A stretch of DNA of 64,000 nucleotides from Euonymus europaeus (GCA_963580455.1 OY756963.1:22773555-22837554), one strand, 5' to 3'; counted from the first letter of the stretch, positions 1 to 13,185 are shown. The notes: generated by a model not told the origin, from the letters alone. Translations and numbers: made by a program.

Positions 1-665
1 TACCATTGATGAAGACTTTTTCTAAGTCAGTGTTTTGTAGATATTGAGAGCCCAAACCCATACACCCACTCTAATAGTCCAACAGGCCCAGTATGCATCC
101 ATGGAAGCACCCATTAATTAGTTGTAGTTTAACAGGCCTCTACAATCAAAGTTTATCCCTATTATGTAAAAACTCATTGAACTTGTTAAGGAGTAACATT
201 AACCTTCCTTATAAATACATTTTACATTGGTTAGAAAATAGACAGGTTAGTGGGCTTTAAACAAAGAAGGCCTCAAAAATCATGGCCCACCATTGGTTGA
301 TTGGATCTTGGGCAGACAAAAGAGTGAAAGACAGATCTATCACCAGCCATATGGGCTTGTGTCAGATAATAATTATTCTGGCCCACTTGGAATCTTGATT
401 TTATCAGCAATAATTCAATGATGCTTTAATCTTCTGCCACGTAAGCTGATTACGTCACCATTCAACCATCTTTCACTGTACTATTGCCGCTGGTCACAGA
501 TCTGTTCAATGTTTTAAACCTTCACACTTGCTGAATCCCTCATTCGTAGAGCTTCTCCCAGTCCTACGTTATATCTTCAACTTCGAATTTTTCTTTATTT
601 GGGTGATTCTTTTGAGCGGTGAAACAAATACCAGCAAGAATGTAATGTAGAAGCTCTTAAACGAA
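1..665 (+). promoter_or_regulatory. 5' flank and leader of the methyltransferase-like gene
   Basis: No coding region of a neighbouring gene is visible. A TATAAATA string lies at about 210-217, and pyrimidine-rich leader-like sequence runs from about 530 to 620. Several GGCCCA/TGGGCT-type strings occur at 250-360. Which TATA-like site is used is not clear. Confidence 0.35.
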
Positions 666-809
666 ATGATTGGTTCCAGATTTGCAAAGATGATTTGGTT
701 CGAGACAAAGACAATAAGGGTTCCAAGAAGGGTGTGGTTAGGGATTCAAAAATCAATGGGAATCCTCGTGGGTGGGAATCACACCTCTTCCAGGTTTTGC
801 ACTCGCTAA
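666..809 (+). other. Upstream ORF (47 codons) before the ICA-type gene
   Basis: An ATG at 666 opens a 47-codon reading frame that ends with TAA at 807-809, 104 bases before the presumed main start at 914. A second in-frame ATG is at 690. The predicted peptide is basic in the middle (IRVPRRVWLG). A uORF of this length could lower translation of the main frame. Whether the peptide is conserved cannot be judged here. The main frame itself is also open upstream, back to a stop at 620-622, but has no ATG before 914. Confidence 0.35.
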
Positions 810-913
810 TTTTTCACCTCTCTCTGTTTGGCTTAAATATTTCTGCTGTTAAAGTTTTCAGTTACTCTCTAGACTTCGCAACCTTCGTTTTCGTGAATTT
901 GGAGGCATTGAAA

Positions 914-2272
914 ATGCATGTCTTTAGTGAGTCTATAGCGAGACGTGTGGTTTTACGGGCGTTCATGCTTGTCTCGGTTATGTTCATCGTGCCTCTGGTG
1001 CACATATTCTCTGGGTCAAATTCGGGACTGTTGGATCCATTGTCCACTCAAGACTGTGCCTTTGATTATGGTACGAATTGGCTGAGAAATCGGTTGACGA
1101 TACCTTTTCGGGCCTCATCTGGGTCAGTGAACTACATGGAAAATGCTAATTTGACCGTTCATGTGATCAGAGAGCTAATGAGAATGCAAATGTTATCGAA
1201 TTATAGTGTGAAAGCTCTCTGTCTCGGAGAAGGATCAGCCTCCGCAGTTATGGAATTGAGGAATTTGGGGTTCTCTCATGCTTGCGGGGTTGTCAGGAGC
1301 CCCTTCTTGCTTAAGCACAAGAACTTTGTTTATGAGCTTGACTTCGAGGAGAATTCTTATGACTTTTTATTGTTCAATGACATGGATAAGGTTTTGGTTC
1401 CTGCAATTCTGGTTTGTGAGATTGAGCGTGTTCTTAAGCCCGGTGGAACTGGGGCTGTCCTTGTGGATGGCAGAGGGTTAAATCCAAATGGCTTGATTAA
1501 CGCCGCCACCCTAGTGTCCTCATCGTTGAGAGATTCCAGTGTTCTGCATGTTGGTTATGTAGATGCGTCGACTCTGGTTGTGTTCAAGAAGAAAAATGAA
1601 AATGTTTGTTATTTTGATCAATTCAAACTGCCAGCTGATTGCCAATCTGTTATGAACAGCAAACCTTTCATGGACTATTTAGAGCCTCTTGTAGATGCAA
1701 AGCCAGTGGAATTTGAAAAAAGAATCGCTTACTTGCCAAAGTTCATGGATATTTCTTCTAAGAAGCGGTTGGTCTATATCGACATTGGCGCAGGGGAGCA
1801 CCTAAAGTCTGGTGACGAAAATTGGTTCTTTACATCATATCCTGTCGATCTCAAAGGTTTCAATTCATATTTTGTTGATCATAATACCTCAGTTATGTTG
1901 TCTTATCTCAAAAGACCCGGTGTCACATTTGTTTACTACCCCGATCTTGCTGGAAATAAGGCCACGGCAAAGCCAGATGATGTTGAAGAATTAGATCCGT
2001 ACGTGGAAGATGGCAGCTTTGATTTTCTTTCTTGGTTCAAGGAAACAGCGCAGTACGCAGATTTTATGGTACTAAAAATGACTGCAGGGAAGGTGGAACT
2101 CGAATTTCTGGCTGACCTCTTTAAAAGTGGTGCCATATGTTCGGTGGACGAGCTGTTCGTAAGTTGCTCAGACCAAGTGTATGGCAAAGGTGCTGTGAAG
2201 GGACAATGCTTGGACCTCTCCAAGGGTCTCAGAAGCAGAGGTGTATTTGTCCATCAATTGTGGGGAGACTGA
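914..2272 (+). CDS. Methyltransferase-like membrane protein, DUF7870 / ICA type
   Basis: Single-exon gene of 452 residues. The start is set at the ATG at 914, because the open frame continues upstream only through TTG codons. A hydrophobic helix at residues about 10-33 (LRAFMLVSVMFIVPLVHIF) looks like a Golgi-type signal anchor. The middle is a Rossmann-like SAM-methyltransferase fold: CLGEG at about 101, then a family-typical LKPGG at about 173. The C-terminal third starts with VYIDIGAGEHL at about 286 and matches the plant DUF7870 module. Arabidopsis relatives include the putative pectin methyltransferase ICA (increased cambial activity), recalled from memory. Family membership is fairly sure. 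Substrate and true enzyme activity are inference. Confidence 0.8.
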   Translation: MHVFSESIARRVVLRAFMLVSVMFIVPLVHIFSGSNSGLLDPLSTQDCAFDYGTNWLRNRLTIPFRASSGSVNYMENANLTVHVIRELMRMQMLSNYSVKALCLGEGSASAVMELRNLGFSHACGVVRSPFLLKHKNFVYELDFEENSYDFLLFNDMDKVLVPAILVCEIERVLKPGGTGAVLVDGRGLNPNGLINAATLVSSSLRDSSVLHVGYVDASTLVVFKKKNENVCYFDQFKLPADCQSVMNSKPFMDYLEPLVDAKPVEFEKRIAYLPKFMDISSKKRLVYIDIGAGEHLKSGDENWFFTSYPVDLKGFNSYFVDHNTSVMLSYLKRPGVTFVYYPDLAGNKATAKPDDVEELDPYVEDGSFDFLSWFKETAQYADFMVLKMTAGKVELEFLADLFKSGAICSVDELFVSCSDQVYGKGAVKGQCLDLSKGLRSRGVFVHQLWGD

Positions 2273-2769
2273 ATAAGGGACTGCTGTTTAGTGAACTTTA
2301 ATTTGATGTTTTGTCATTCGCGTGTTGTAGTTGAAGTTCCTCATGTAGGATGTTGAAGACGTCCAAGTGCTTCATGGTTGGGCACCTGTGTGAAATAAGC
2401 AACCATTTGTTTTGTGTTTTGTGTTTTGTTGAATGATAAAATTGTCGTGTTTTGTGTTTTGCAGAAGATAAGGCTTCGTATGGTATTACTATACATTGTT
2501 AATTTTATATGATGTGCTTGAAATGATTTTTAAGAAACCCGGAATAGTATAATTTTCAGAAACCCAGAATAGTATAAGATTGAACACTCGCACATCCAAA
2601 AGGAGGGCATTACCATTCTCCATGTTATGCAGCATAAATTGATCTTTCCTATTTTGATCAGTAGGGGAGGGAAACAGATGGAGAATGAAAATTACAAGTG
2701 AAACAAAAAGAGAGAAGAAAACAACATTATATCATACATCAAGCTAGCGGCAGCAGCACATCTTCTATC
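2273..2769. other. Convergent 3' intergenic region
   Basis: This stretch lies between the stop codons of two convergent genes and should hold both 3' UTRs. It contains runs of a TTTTGTG unit at 2405-2465. No ORF or element was recognised. Confidence 0.5.
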
Positions 2770-5301
2770 TTATTCCTCATGCCCGTTATTGACCATAATC
2801 TCCAAAAACCTCTCAAATGGCTGTCTGCAGATTGGACATTTCTTCGACTGGAACCGTAAAACCTTTGCGCATCCGCTACACATGCACTGCAACACAAAGC
2901 AAAAGGCCAAAATCCAACCAAAATTGTTATATCAACCAGTCAATAAATTAGTAATATTTTAGGTTTGGGTAATACAATAAAAATTGATACAGTTTGCAAA
3001 CGACAGAAACCATAATTTATGCTGGATTCAGTAACATCTCATCAACAGACTCTACCTCATCAACATTCTCTATCATGAAAGGAAAAAAAATCAAAGTAAT
3101 GTACTCATGTTGATGTTAGCATACAAGACACTTTAGGTTTAAATAAACGTATGAGCTGGCCATCAAAATCTCATTCTGCCAGGGTGTTTGGATGAGAGTA
3201 TACGCTAGCGTATACTCTGTCACCCATACTCTCAGACACTCTCAGCTTTTACGCTTTACGAGAGAATATACTCTATCACCCATACTCTCATCCAAACGCA
3301 TGCTCAAATAACAGGGTCAAGGCATTTTCTAAAACAAAAATTCCCACAGAAACAGAGAGCTGTGATTGGCAGCTACTACTACCCATATTAGAACAAGTTT
3401 TGTTTTTTGTTTTTTGTTTTTTGTTTTTTTTAAATGATGCAATAGAACAAGTTTTGAGAAGATTACGAAATTGCATAGCTTGCATGGATTACCATACCAA
3501 GTCCGCAAGTCCTTTCCCCAATTTAAGAAAATAAAATCCAAAAAGAGAAACAAACAATTCTTTGCATACCATGTGTCGGCAGGGAAGAACGGTCGTGTCC
3601 CGTAGTTCTGACAGGCAAATGACACATTCTTTTCCAGGATCATTTGCATCAACATCACCCTCAATAGAGTTCCCAATGCCATATATCTCCTGCAGCTCAT
3701 ACCTCATCCCATTCACCCGCAGAATCTGCTTCATTACCCTTGCCTGATATTTGCCTTTCTCCTTCTCAAATACTGCCTGAGTTATTTGAGAATTTGGGGA
3801 TCCAGAAGTTTGGTTTCCGTCCAAACCACTGTGATCAATGGGGGATGCATCTGCCTTCACTGCCAAAGGATAGACATCTGAATCACCCTCTTTCAGTAAC
3901 AGAGACTCCTCAAACATTGAGAAGTCGATTCCAGTTCCAGAGGACTGTCTGAACTTTTGGGACAGACCTTGCTGAAAGTTAACTGTCACTGGTGCAAGCA
4001 GCTGTTCCTTCATAGGTGTCAGTTTACAGTCTTCGCCTTCTTTTGCAAAAAATATAATAGTGATGCTGTTTGTAGAGCAACAAAACACAAATTCTATTGA
4101 GTTGAAGATATTACAACAGGCAATATTTGACTTATTACCAAGAATGCCATGCAGCATAAATTATAAGAAACAATATCTATGACGAAGCAGAAACTCATTC
4201 TATTGTACTAAAAACTGTTAACTATAACATTCCTTGAAGACAAGTATGCCCTTTCTATTATTTCAAAATTTCCCCATCAGTATAGTGTCAAACAGACACA
4301 TATGAGCAAACTACCACACCCCCACGATTATCATCACAAAAATAGTAACAAGAACAAAGGAAATGGATCAACAGTATGTTAATCAATGAGCCATTCGTAA
4401 TTGCTGCTTCAGCATATCATCTCATAAGAAGCCTTGATCTCTCAAAGCTGATCTTTCTTTTCCTTTTCTTTTTGCTGGTTGAGTTTCATCACTAGCAAAA
4501 AACTCATAGTAACTGTCCCTTAACTTATGTTCACCCTTACACCAAGCCAAATCCCACACACATGGTTTATCATTTTAAGTTATTAACCTCCTTTTCAGTC
4601 ATATTGTCTGCTCTGTCGTTTGCAGACAATATTGTATTGTGTTCAACTGTGTATCCTACTCACCTCATCCTCAACCCGGCTACTTCATCAGCACAGCAAA
4701 CTTAATTTCCTTAGCTTGACATTCTGATTCAGACTCCATAAACTAATAAGAAATGACGTTAGACATGTGTGGACTCATCCAAGAAACAATTTCAAAATCA
4801 CTACTGAAACACATCAAAAGTGATAAAACACAGATCCATAAAAATAAAAAATAAAAAATACCTCCCAGAGACAGTGGCATCGAACGTGAACGCGACAAGG
4901 AACTTCCCAGGATTCTCATCGTCTGGTTCGATCCGCAAAGTCTCCTTGTTTAAATTAACATCATTGCGTATCGTCACAACCTTTTGGTGCTCCACGTAAG
5001 GCGGCGGGCGTATCATGGGCCCACACGGATATCTCCTCCAACGGTCCGGTTCCATCCGGTGACGGTTTTCGTACGGAGCCGGGAGTGGCATCGGCATAGA
5101 TGGAGGCGGAGGCAGGTAGTATCCCGGGTACTGGTAGTACGGTGGAGGGCTAGGATTCAGGTACGGCGAGGCCGCTGCGAATATGTAACGATTGGCCGAG
5201 ATTTCAGGCTGCGGGGGAGCGGCTGGCGGGGGCGGAGGATGATTCCTCCGACTGCCATGTCTCCGGCGCCCGTACCAGCCTCTGCTGCTGGAATTGCCCA
5301 T
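2770..5301 (-). CDS. LUL: RING E3 ubiquitin ligase, LOG2/LUL family
   Basis: Three coding exons: 5301-4862, 4065-3570 and 2886-2770, all with GT-AG borders and consistent phase, giving 350 residues. The N-terminus MGNSSS is a myristoylation signal, followed by an Arg/His and Pro-rich region. From residue about 105 comes the DAR2 domain typical of the family ([19 protein letters not shown], then [13 protein letters not shown]). The C-terminus is a C3HC4 [34 protein letters not shown]2/LUL proteins act at the plasma membrane, ubiquitinating targets in amino-acid export and ABA responses (family knowledge). The second intron carries a foldback MITE and a TTTTTTG microsatellite. The gene is complete. 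Which LUL paralogue it is cannot be told. Confidence 0.92.
3184..3301. mobile_element. Foldback MITE copy 1, in the LUL intron
   Basis: About 118 bp bounded by inverted ends, TGTTTGGATGAGAGTAT at the left and ATACTCTCATCCAAAC at the right. Bases 3195-3218 form a perfect 24-bp palindrome centred on GCTAGC. The right half is closely similar to the element at 63678-63863. No clear target-site duplication was found, so the superfamily is open. Confidence 0.65.
3401..3432. repeat. TTTTTTG microsatellite
   Basis: About four TTTTTTG units in the second LUL intron. They are flanked by two copies of a short AGAACAAGTTTTG string at about 3391 and 3445, which suggests local slippage or duplication. Confidence 0.8.
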
Positions 5302-5954
5302 TCAACCTTTCTCTCTGTGCTTTCACAGAATTCGCTAACAAAACAACATAAAAAAGTAAAACTGATATTCTATAAATATCAAGAGAAACTGCACTTGGTT
5401 TCTCGCCCCTCAGAAAGAAATAAAGCGACAGAGAGAAAGAAGGAATGGAGAAGAAGAAAGATTGGGATAATGCGATTGCGTGAAGCTCACCAGTACACCA
5501 CTATGGATGGGTATGCTAAGGTGAATGCGATCTCCTTTCCTTTCCCTTTTCCTTTTTATTATTTTAATTAATTAAATTTATCTGCTCCGACTTTTCTTAT
5601 TACCAAAATTGCTTTATTCACTATGTATGTATGCACTAACGTGCACAATTTTCTGCACTCAGTTTCCTTTGAAGAAGTACAAAACTTAGTACGGAAAATT
5701 GAATTAGTGTTGATTTTGTTTGGTTTTAAGATAAATTCTATTACATTCTAGTATCGAAATAAAAACATACAACAAAAACAAGGGAAGAAAGCGATTAATC
5801 TCCTCAGCCTGAAGTGTTCTTACCTGTTCAAAATCAAATACTGGATTTCAAATCTTACTGTAAATTGTGTTAAGAGACTGTGTTCTTGCCATTTTATGCT
5901 GGAAGAGTGTAGTTACAGTACAACATTGGTCTGATGGTCGGAAGAAATATTAGC
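5302..5954. other. LUL 5' leader and spacer to MIR160
   Basis: Contains the LUL 5' leader and promoter on the minus strand (to about 5560, with a CTTTCC-rich tract at 5530-5560), then AT-rich spacer and probably the 3' part of the MIR160 primary transcript. No protein gene is visible. Confidence 0.4.
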
Positions 5955-5962
5955 TCTACTGG

Positions 5963-5983
5963 CATGCATGACTCCTCGCACGC
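5963..5983 (-). ncRNA. miR160*: miR160* (3' arm)
   Basis: Partner strand on the 3' arm, beginning GCGUGCGAGGAG. Its offset from the mature strand gives the 2-nt overhang left by DCL1. Confidence 0.8.
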
Positions 5984-6023
5984 CATCGGCAGAGGCCACC
6001 AATATCTTGATGAGCTTTGCAAG

Positions 6024-6044
6024 TGGCATGCAAGGAGCCAGGCA
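6024..6044 (-). ncRNA. miR160: mature miR160 (21 nt)
   Basis: Read on the minus strand it begins UGCCUGGCUCC and ends GCAUGCCA. It starts with 5' U, as AGO1-loaded plant miRNAs do, and lies on the 5' arm as in other MIR160 genes. Confidence 0.88.
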
Positions 6045-6060
6045 TAAGAGTACGTAAACA

Positions 6061-7848
6061 AAAAAATTGCATGTACATATAAAGCAATATACAGATCATA
6101 GCAGTTGAAAGTAGATACATTCGAACTCGAACCACCAGAGACGAAATGGAGCAAAGACTTGTGTGTGGGGAGGTAATGAAGATCATTATACATACACACA
6201 CACACACATACAAGGCTACTCCATAGCTAGAATCAGCCATGAAAGGCTTGGCTTCTAAGCGAGTATTCCTCCTCCTATACTTCTCCTTTCCACCCCACCA
6301 CTGTTTTTCCCCTGAAACAACCAACTAGCTTTTGAGTTGGCAACTTGGCATTATAGCAGATACAGCTCAAGAAACCAACTCCACCTGAAAGTCTACTTTT
6401 TCCAACTCTTGTGTCTAAACTTGATCAAGGTTGTAGAGGCATTGTGTGTGAGCTTGATAGAGTAAGGAAGAAGCTGTAATGATGTAACCAAATTTTTAGC
6501 TTATTTTCCGGATCATAAAGCAAAGTTTCTTTCTCTGTTACAAAAACAATTTGTCTTGGAGTGCTTGGATCACTCTAGATTCCCATATATCTCCAAACCT
6601 CGTGTTTTTTAAAGAACAAGTTCTCTGTCATTTCTCTCACTTTTCTCCCCCTATCCTTGGCACCACTCCTTTATATTCTCCCCAAATATTCCCAGCACTG
6701 TTGTTGTTGTTGTTGGTTGAGCCATGGCTCATTTGCCGCTTAAGATTTTGGGTTTACATGGTGCATAAGCAAAATGGCTTATTTTCAAATATAGGAGTGT
6801 GATTAGAGATTTGACGCAAAAAAGTGTTAGTAGATGGATGAGGCTGATATGAATAGTTTTACACTTTTACCAAGTTAAAATGATACCCTAATTTTGGAAT
6901 CCTCATCTTTTGACTGATAGAAAGACAGCCAAGAATTCACAGGAGTTGGAACTTCTCATCCTACTTTATCTGCAACTTGCATAGCGTACAATATAATTGC
7001 GTGATAAAAGCCAGATTTATCGGAATATATTAGTCATATACAGTGCAGCCTCCCTGTTACTATATCAGAAAGGCCTGTATCAATTAACTTAAGTCAAATG
7101 ACCTGCAAACTGTAATCAAATGACCTTTTTGCAGGAACAGTCGATACTTTTATATGGACTCTGATATGTTACAATGAGTTATTGAGTAATGTGCACGGAG
7201 AGACTCTTTAATCATCATATGCATATGACCAAATCTGTTCTGAAAACATAACCACATACAGTTTCTCGTATGTTCCAGATGCAAGACTTCAACTGCTAAC
7301 TGTTACAGATTAACCTTCCATGAACAATTTAGGCCACTAACGAACTTTCAGGGCCAAATAAATAATACATAGTTTTGAACTCCCAAGAACTGTATATTCA
7401 ATATAAGAGAAGATTGGTTCTTAATTTGCCCATTCAGAAATTGAACAAGAAAGCAATAGCACTGATAATCCATGATCAAGTTCTAAAAGCAGAAAAATTA
7501 TTCATTTACTCAACCCTACCACAAGCAACACATGTAATTCATTCAATGAAAGAATTCTCAGGATGTAACCTAAAGATCACGGTGTTATTAAACTTGTCAT
7601 TAAAACCGTCAAAGACAAAATCGAAACGAAAGAGATGAGATATTTAATTAAGAAGTGAACAGAGCAGATGACAACATTAGGCACAAATAAAACCAGTGCC
7701 TATCACACAAAGGTGATACAATTGACATCCAACGACTTAACATTAATATACAAAGCCTCGATACATAACACCATTGATATTCCACCATAACACCATTGAT
7801 ATTGATTTCCAATGGTCGACGGATGAGCTGGTGAAGCATATTCTACAT
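6061..7848. other. MIR160 upstream region and PIP2 downstream region
   Basis: No protein gene is supported. The part up to about 6700 is probably the leader and promoter of the minus-strand MIR160 transcript. A minus-strand TATAAAGG-like string lies at about 6669-6676 and a short AC repeat at 6192-6208. The part beyond 7650 should be PIP2 3' UTR. It holds a direct repeat of TAACACCATTGATATT at about 7767-7783 and 7788-7804. Confidence 0.4.
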
Positions 7849-9019
7849 TTAGGAGGAGCTCCTGAAGGAACTAAGGGCCTTAATTGCACCCGCTCTCAAG
7901 ATGAACTGGTGATAGACTGCAGCAATCGCAGCACCAACGAAGGGTCCAACCCAGAACAACCACTGCAGCAATCATATCAGAAAGAACCATTCAATCATCA
8001 ATCAGCAAACTGGACACCTTAATTAGGGACAGAAAATTAAGTAATCTCAAGGAATTATAGACACATACTTGGTCATCCCAAGCTTTCTCCTTGTTGTATA
8101 TCACTGCAGCTCCAAAACTCCTTGCAGGGTTAATACCAGTGCCAGTGATGGGAATTGTGGCCAGATGCACCATGAATACAGCAAACCCAATTGGAAGTGG
8201 TGCCAATATCTTTAATTTCAGTTCAAAACACATCAATCAAAGGCTATCGAGTTAGAACACAAGGAAAATAGGGGAAAAAATGTTCAAACAGGAGGGAAGG
8301 AGTACTGTACATACAGGGACATGTGAGTCTCTTGCGCTCCTCTTGGGGTCAGTAGCGGAGAAGACGGTGTAAACAAGAACAAACGTGCCGATAATCTCTG
8401 CACCCAATCCAGTGCCCTTGTTGTACCCATCAGCGAGCTCGTTAGCTCCACCACCATATCTGGTGTAGTAGGACTTCTGGAAGGCCTTCACAAGCCCACA
8501 TCCGCATATGGCCCCCAAACACTGGGCCACCATGTACAATATGGCCCGGATCAGTGACACCTTCCTCGCCAAGAAAAGCCCAAAGGTCACCGCCGGGTTA
8601 ATATGGCCTCCTGCAGTCATAATATCAACAAACACTTGAGCTTCACTCTTCCACACATTGTCCAATCAATGTTCATTGATTAACAATTAAATTAAAAACT
8701 GACCTGAGATTCCGGCGGTGCAGTAGACGAGAACGAAGATCATGCCACCGAACGCCCAGGAGATGCCGAGGATTCCAACGCCGCCGCACTGGTCGTCGTT
8801 CAAGGCCGGGTCTATTTGGCTCTTGTAGCCAATCACTGTCAAAACTCCTATGTACAAGAATAAGAGTGTGGCTATGAACTCGGCAATTACGGCTCTGTAT
8901 AATGACCATTGGGTGAGTTCGCGAGCGTCAAATAGAGGTGCTGGTGGTGGATCTTGGTAGTCCTTGGATTGGAATCCTGAGCCTGGAGCTGGAGCTGGAG
9001 CTTCATTGTCCTTAACCAT
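7849..9019 (-). CDS. PIP2: Plasma-membrane aquaporin, PIP2 subgroup
   Basis: Four exons, 9019-8704, 8610-8315, 8209-8069 and 7962-7849, give 288 residues, the usual PIP2 length. It forms tetrameric water (and often H2O2) channels in the plasma membrane. Both NPA boxes are present ([11 protein letters not shown] at the start of exon 2, GINPARSFG in exon 3), with the Arg after the second NPA that lines the filter. Six membrane helices are readable. The short PIP2-type N-terminus ([10 protein letters not shown]) and long C-tail (ALSSFRSSS) separate it from PIP1. The loop-B serine (RKVSLIRA) and C-tail serines are family phosphorylation and gating sites. The intron pattern is the common PIP one. 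Confidence 0.96.
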
Positions 9020-9289
9020 GGCCTCCCTGCTTCTAGCAGTGAATGAATGAATGAATGGTTGATGTTGAAAGTATAGTGGTGAGAGGGTGTATTTATTGAG
9101 TGAATAATGTGGGGGGTTTACCTTAGCTGGGCCGCCCCATTCAATACGTCACTAAATTTTGTGGCGAGCAACCACAATGATGATATTTTGCAGATTCAAT
9201 AAATTGTATAAAATTATATTTTTTTGTTGATATAGTTATATTGGGAGATATGTTACGTGGATGTGATTATATTAAAATATGTGTTTTAA
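9020..9289 (-). promoter_or_regulatory. PIP2 promoter and leader
   Basis: Minus-strand upstream region with GAATGAATGAATGAAT-like repeats near 9040-9055 just before the start codon, and AT-rich sequence beyond 9180. No specific factor site is claimed. Confidence 0.35.
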
Positions 9290-9615
9290 TGTTTTTTTTT
9301 GAAACAAAATAATTTTATTACTAATCGGAATAGTCTACTAGGAATAATGTCACTAGAAAACTAGGAGGCATATGCTAGGAATAAGGGCTAGTGTAAAAAC
9401 GGGTTACTTTTGCTAGAGCATGAGCGACCTCATTTGCTTGCCTTTTTACAAAAGAAACAAAATAATCATGTTCCATAGTAATAAATGTTCTACAATCTCG
9501 AATGATAATCTCAAACTTAGACAAGTCATGATAAGAAGCATGCAAAACATTCACTATCTATTTCACATCCAACTCCAAAATAACATTTGAAACTTGAAGA
9601 TCTAGAAGTCATCTT
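9290..9615 (-). pseudogene. Retroelement RNase H (RVT_3) remnant A
   Basis: The minus-strand translation gives a degraded RNase H-like tail: DLSKFEIIIRDCRTF followed by FVKRQANEVAHALAKVTR, the AN-x-x-AH-x-LA signature at the end of plant non-LTR polyproteins. It contains stop codons, and only the last about 100 codons remain, as expected for a 5'-truncated LINE copy. The copy may continue to a T-rich run at 9291-9301, which would be its poly(A) tail on the minus strand. Confidence 0.7.
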
Positions 9616-10689
9616 TTAGCTATCAAAATGATATATCATCCTAAGCCCTTTTGATAGACATATTTGATAGAAAATATGTATAAGTAGATGTAGAGTATAA
9701 GTATATTGTGTTACTTGACTAGTTTACTAGATTCATGTTTGTCGTTATGTGGTTTATGAAGGGAAGACTTTATTGGTAGCATCATAATTAGTCAAGTTTT
9801 AGCATTAAAGTATCAAGAATTTTTCAGGACTATGAAAGGTAAATCGCAGATAATGCGACGTGGTTTATGTCTCATAGAAGCGGTTGATATTTTGCCACGT
9901 TTTACGGACTACTGTAGGCGGGACCTACAATAACACGTAGAGCCAATTGACAGGTCAAAATTCCCGTGGTTTTTATGACGTTGTAATTAATGGGCAACCT
10001 AACCCACATGTATCACTATCCACTTTGCGGCCACTACCACCGTCCATCAACTCAGCCCAACGCAATCATGTCCGTTTGTTATCCAAACCACTCACTTCCT
10101 GCCACGCTTGCCTGCTCCACCGTCCCCAACCAATCATTGCTCACAATACCAATTTTAAAGACATTAAAAACGAGAGAATTTCGGTGCTAATTTTTCATCA
10201 TCACTCATCCTCGATCATTGACGGACCATGATTGGGAGAAGTTAACAGCAGAATTTTGACACGTGTCACTAACCAGCCGTATAAGACGATTAGACACTGA
10301 ACTTCTGCTGCAGCTTTGACAGTCGGTGCTCCACTTGTCGGTAACCCAAATCTATGAAGTATAGTACAATGTCTGATGTCTGATTTACATTGAGATATTT
10401 CTCTGTTCTTATTCATTAAAATAATGAATTTAATTAATTTCTTTTCTAATTGAGTATATCTTTTAACCATCTCACTCATACTTATTATTACTGAAATTTA
10501 ATATCATTTATTAATAAAGATGCACAATAAATAAAAAAATTTAATAAATTAGTGATTTTTTATTTATTCTCAATAAAAAGTGAACTATAATTTAAGACAA
10601 TTAAAAATATAATTATAAAAAATAGATACGAAAGGAGTAATTTATTTGTAAAATAAGCTTTCACAGCTAATTTTATTGTTTGTGAAATA
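9616..10689. other. Gene-free AT-rich spacer
   Basis: No gene was recognised. Bases 9920-10260 are more GC-rich and contain CCACGT and ACGTG cores (about 9893 and 10260), but no reading frame with family similarity. The rest is AT-rich. Confidence 0.4.
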
Positions 10690-10994
10690 AGCTCTGGGGC
10701 GGCTAAGGAAGATGGGTTTATTCTTAAATCCGACTCTGCGTGTGTGATTTTATAAACAGAGGTTCTTCTATCGTGCTCCGTCTGGAGCTGTTCTTTAATA
10801 TTGTTAGTTCTTTGATGAAGGAGCTTGGAGTTTCTGGATTTGTCCATGTCAAGAGATTATAATCGTGCTGCTCATCTTATGGCCTGTAAATCTGCCCGTT
10901 TTCATAAGCGTGGTTGCATTTTGCTCCAGCCTGACTTTGGGTGCACTGTAGTCTTGTGTTCAATTGTTTTTCATCCAAAAAAAAAAAAAAAAAG
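10690..10994 (+). pseudogene. LINE 3' end with poly(A), RNase H remnant B
   Basis: The plus-strand frames read ILKSDSACVI and then RDYNRAAHLMACKSARF, an RNase H end with stops and a frameshift. It is followed by about 60 nt of 3' tail and a pure A run at 10979-10993. The A run after a truncated RNase H region is the mark of target-primed LINE insertion. Confidence 0.65.
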
Positions 10995-11543
10995 AGAGAT
11001 AGTTACATACAAATATGATCATTTTATAAATCATTCTAATTTATCATCTTCCAACTTTCAATTTTTTTAGTAAATTTTATTTACTTTTATTATTAAATTC
11101 AAAATTCTAAATTACAATAAACTAATATTTTAAAAATTCATAATATTATATACGATACTTCTTTAATAAAATAAAAGGAAGGAAAAAAATGTCTGCAAAA
11201 TAAGCTTCAACTCAGAGGGGTTTTTGTTTTCCTTCCTTCCTGGGAAATTCTAAGCTAGCGGTTAATATGCAGGAACAGAAAGCCTGAAAAGGTTCAGCAA
11301 GGATGAAAATTTTCAAAAGGTAGAAGTCAAGAAATTCTGAATCCAAGCAATGCTCTAAATGTCAACAATATATGATGGGAGAGGTGAAATTTTTCTTCGA
11401 ATCCTAAAATTGGCACCCTAATTAAGAAAATAACCCGAAGATGCAGCATATTAACTGGAAATAAAATAAATTTGTCCACAAACAAGTAACATTCCAATTC
11501 CAAGTCTTTCAAAACTATCAGAAATTTTTCTCCATTAATAAAT
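10995..11543. other. AT-rich spacer and RPS23 3' UTR
   Basis: Nothing is recognised before about 11330. The last 200 bases are likely RPS23 3' UTR on the minus strand. Confidence 0.4.
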
Positions 11544-13111
<1,568 letters not shown>

Positions 13112-13185
13112 GATTGATGAAGTTCTTCGACTGCGACGAGGGTTTTGAGAGCTCCGAAAGGCAGAGAAACAGCGGCTACAAAGTA

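Larger units (their letters stand above)
5955..6060 (-). ncRNA. MIR160: MIR160 precursor hairpin
   Basis: On the minus strand the sequence folds as a plant MIR160 stem-loop. The miRNA arm is 6044-6024 and the star arm 5983-5963, with a loop of about 40 nt. The two arms pair with a 2-nt 3' overhang, one mismatch (miRNA position 4) and three G:U pairs over 19 positions. miR160 directs cleavage of ARF10/16/17 auxin-response-factor mRNAs. The mature form differs from the commonest miR160 at positions 12 (U for C) and 15 (C for U). The host transcript is non-coding. The short ORFs here have no family signature. Confidence 0.9.

Noticed and set aside
4984..5571. 195-codon ORF on the plus strand
   Set aside because: Antisense of the Pro-rich first exon of the LUL gene.
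7375..7638. 87-codon ORF on the plus strand
   Set aside because: Lys-rich, begins at a TTG in AT-rich spacer, no domain or promoter signal.
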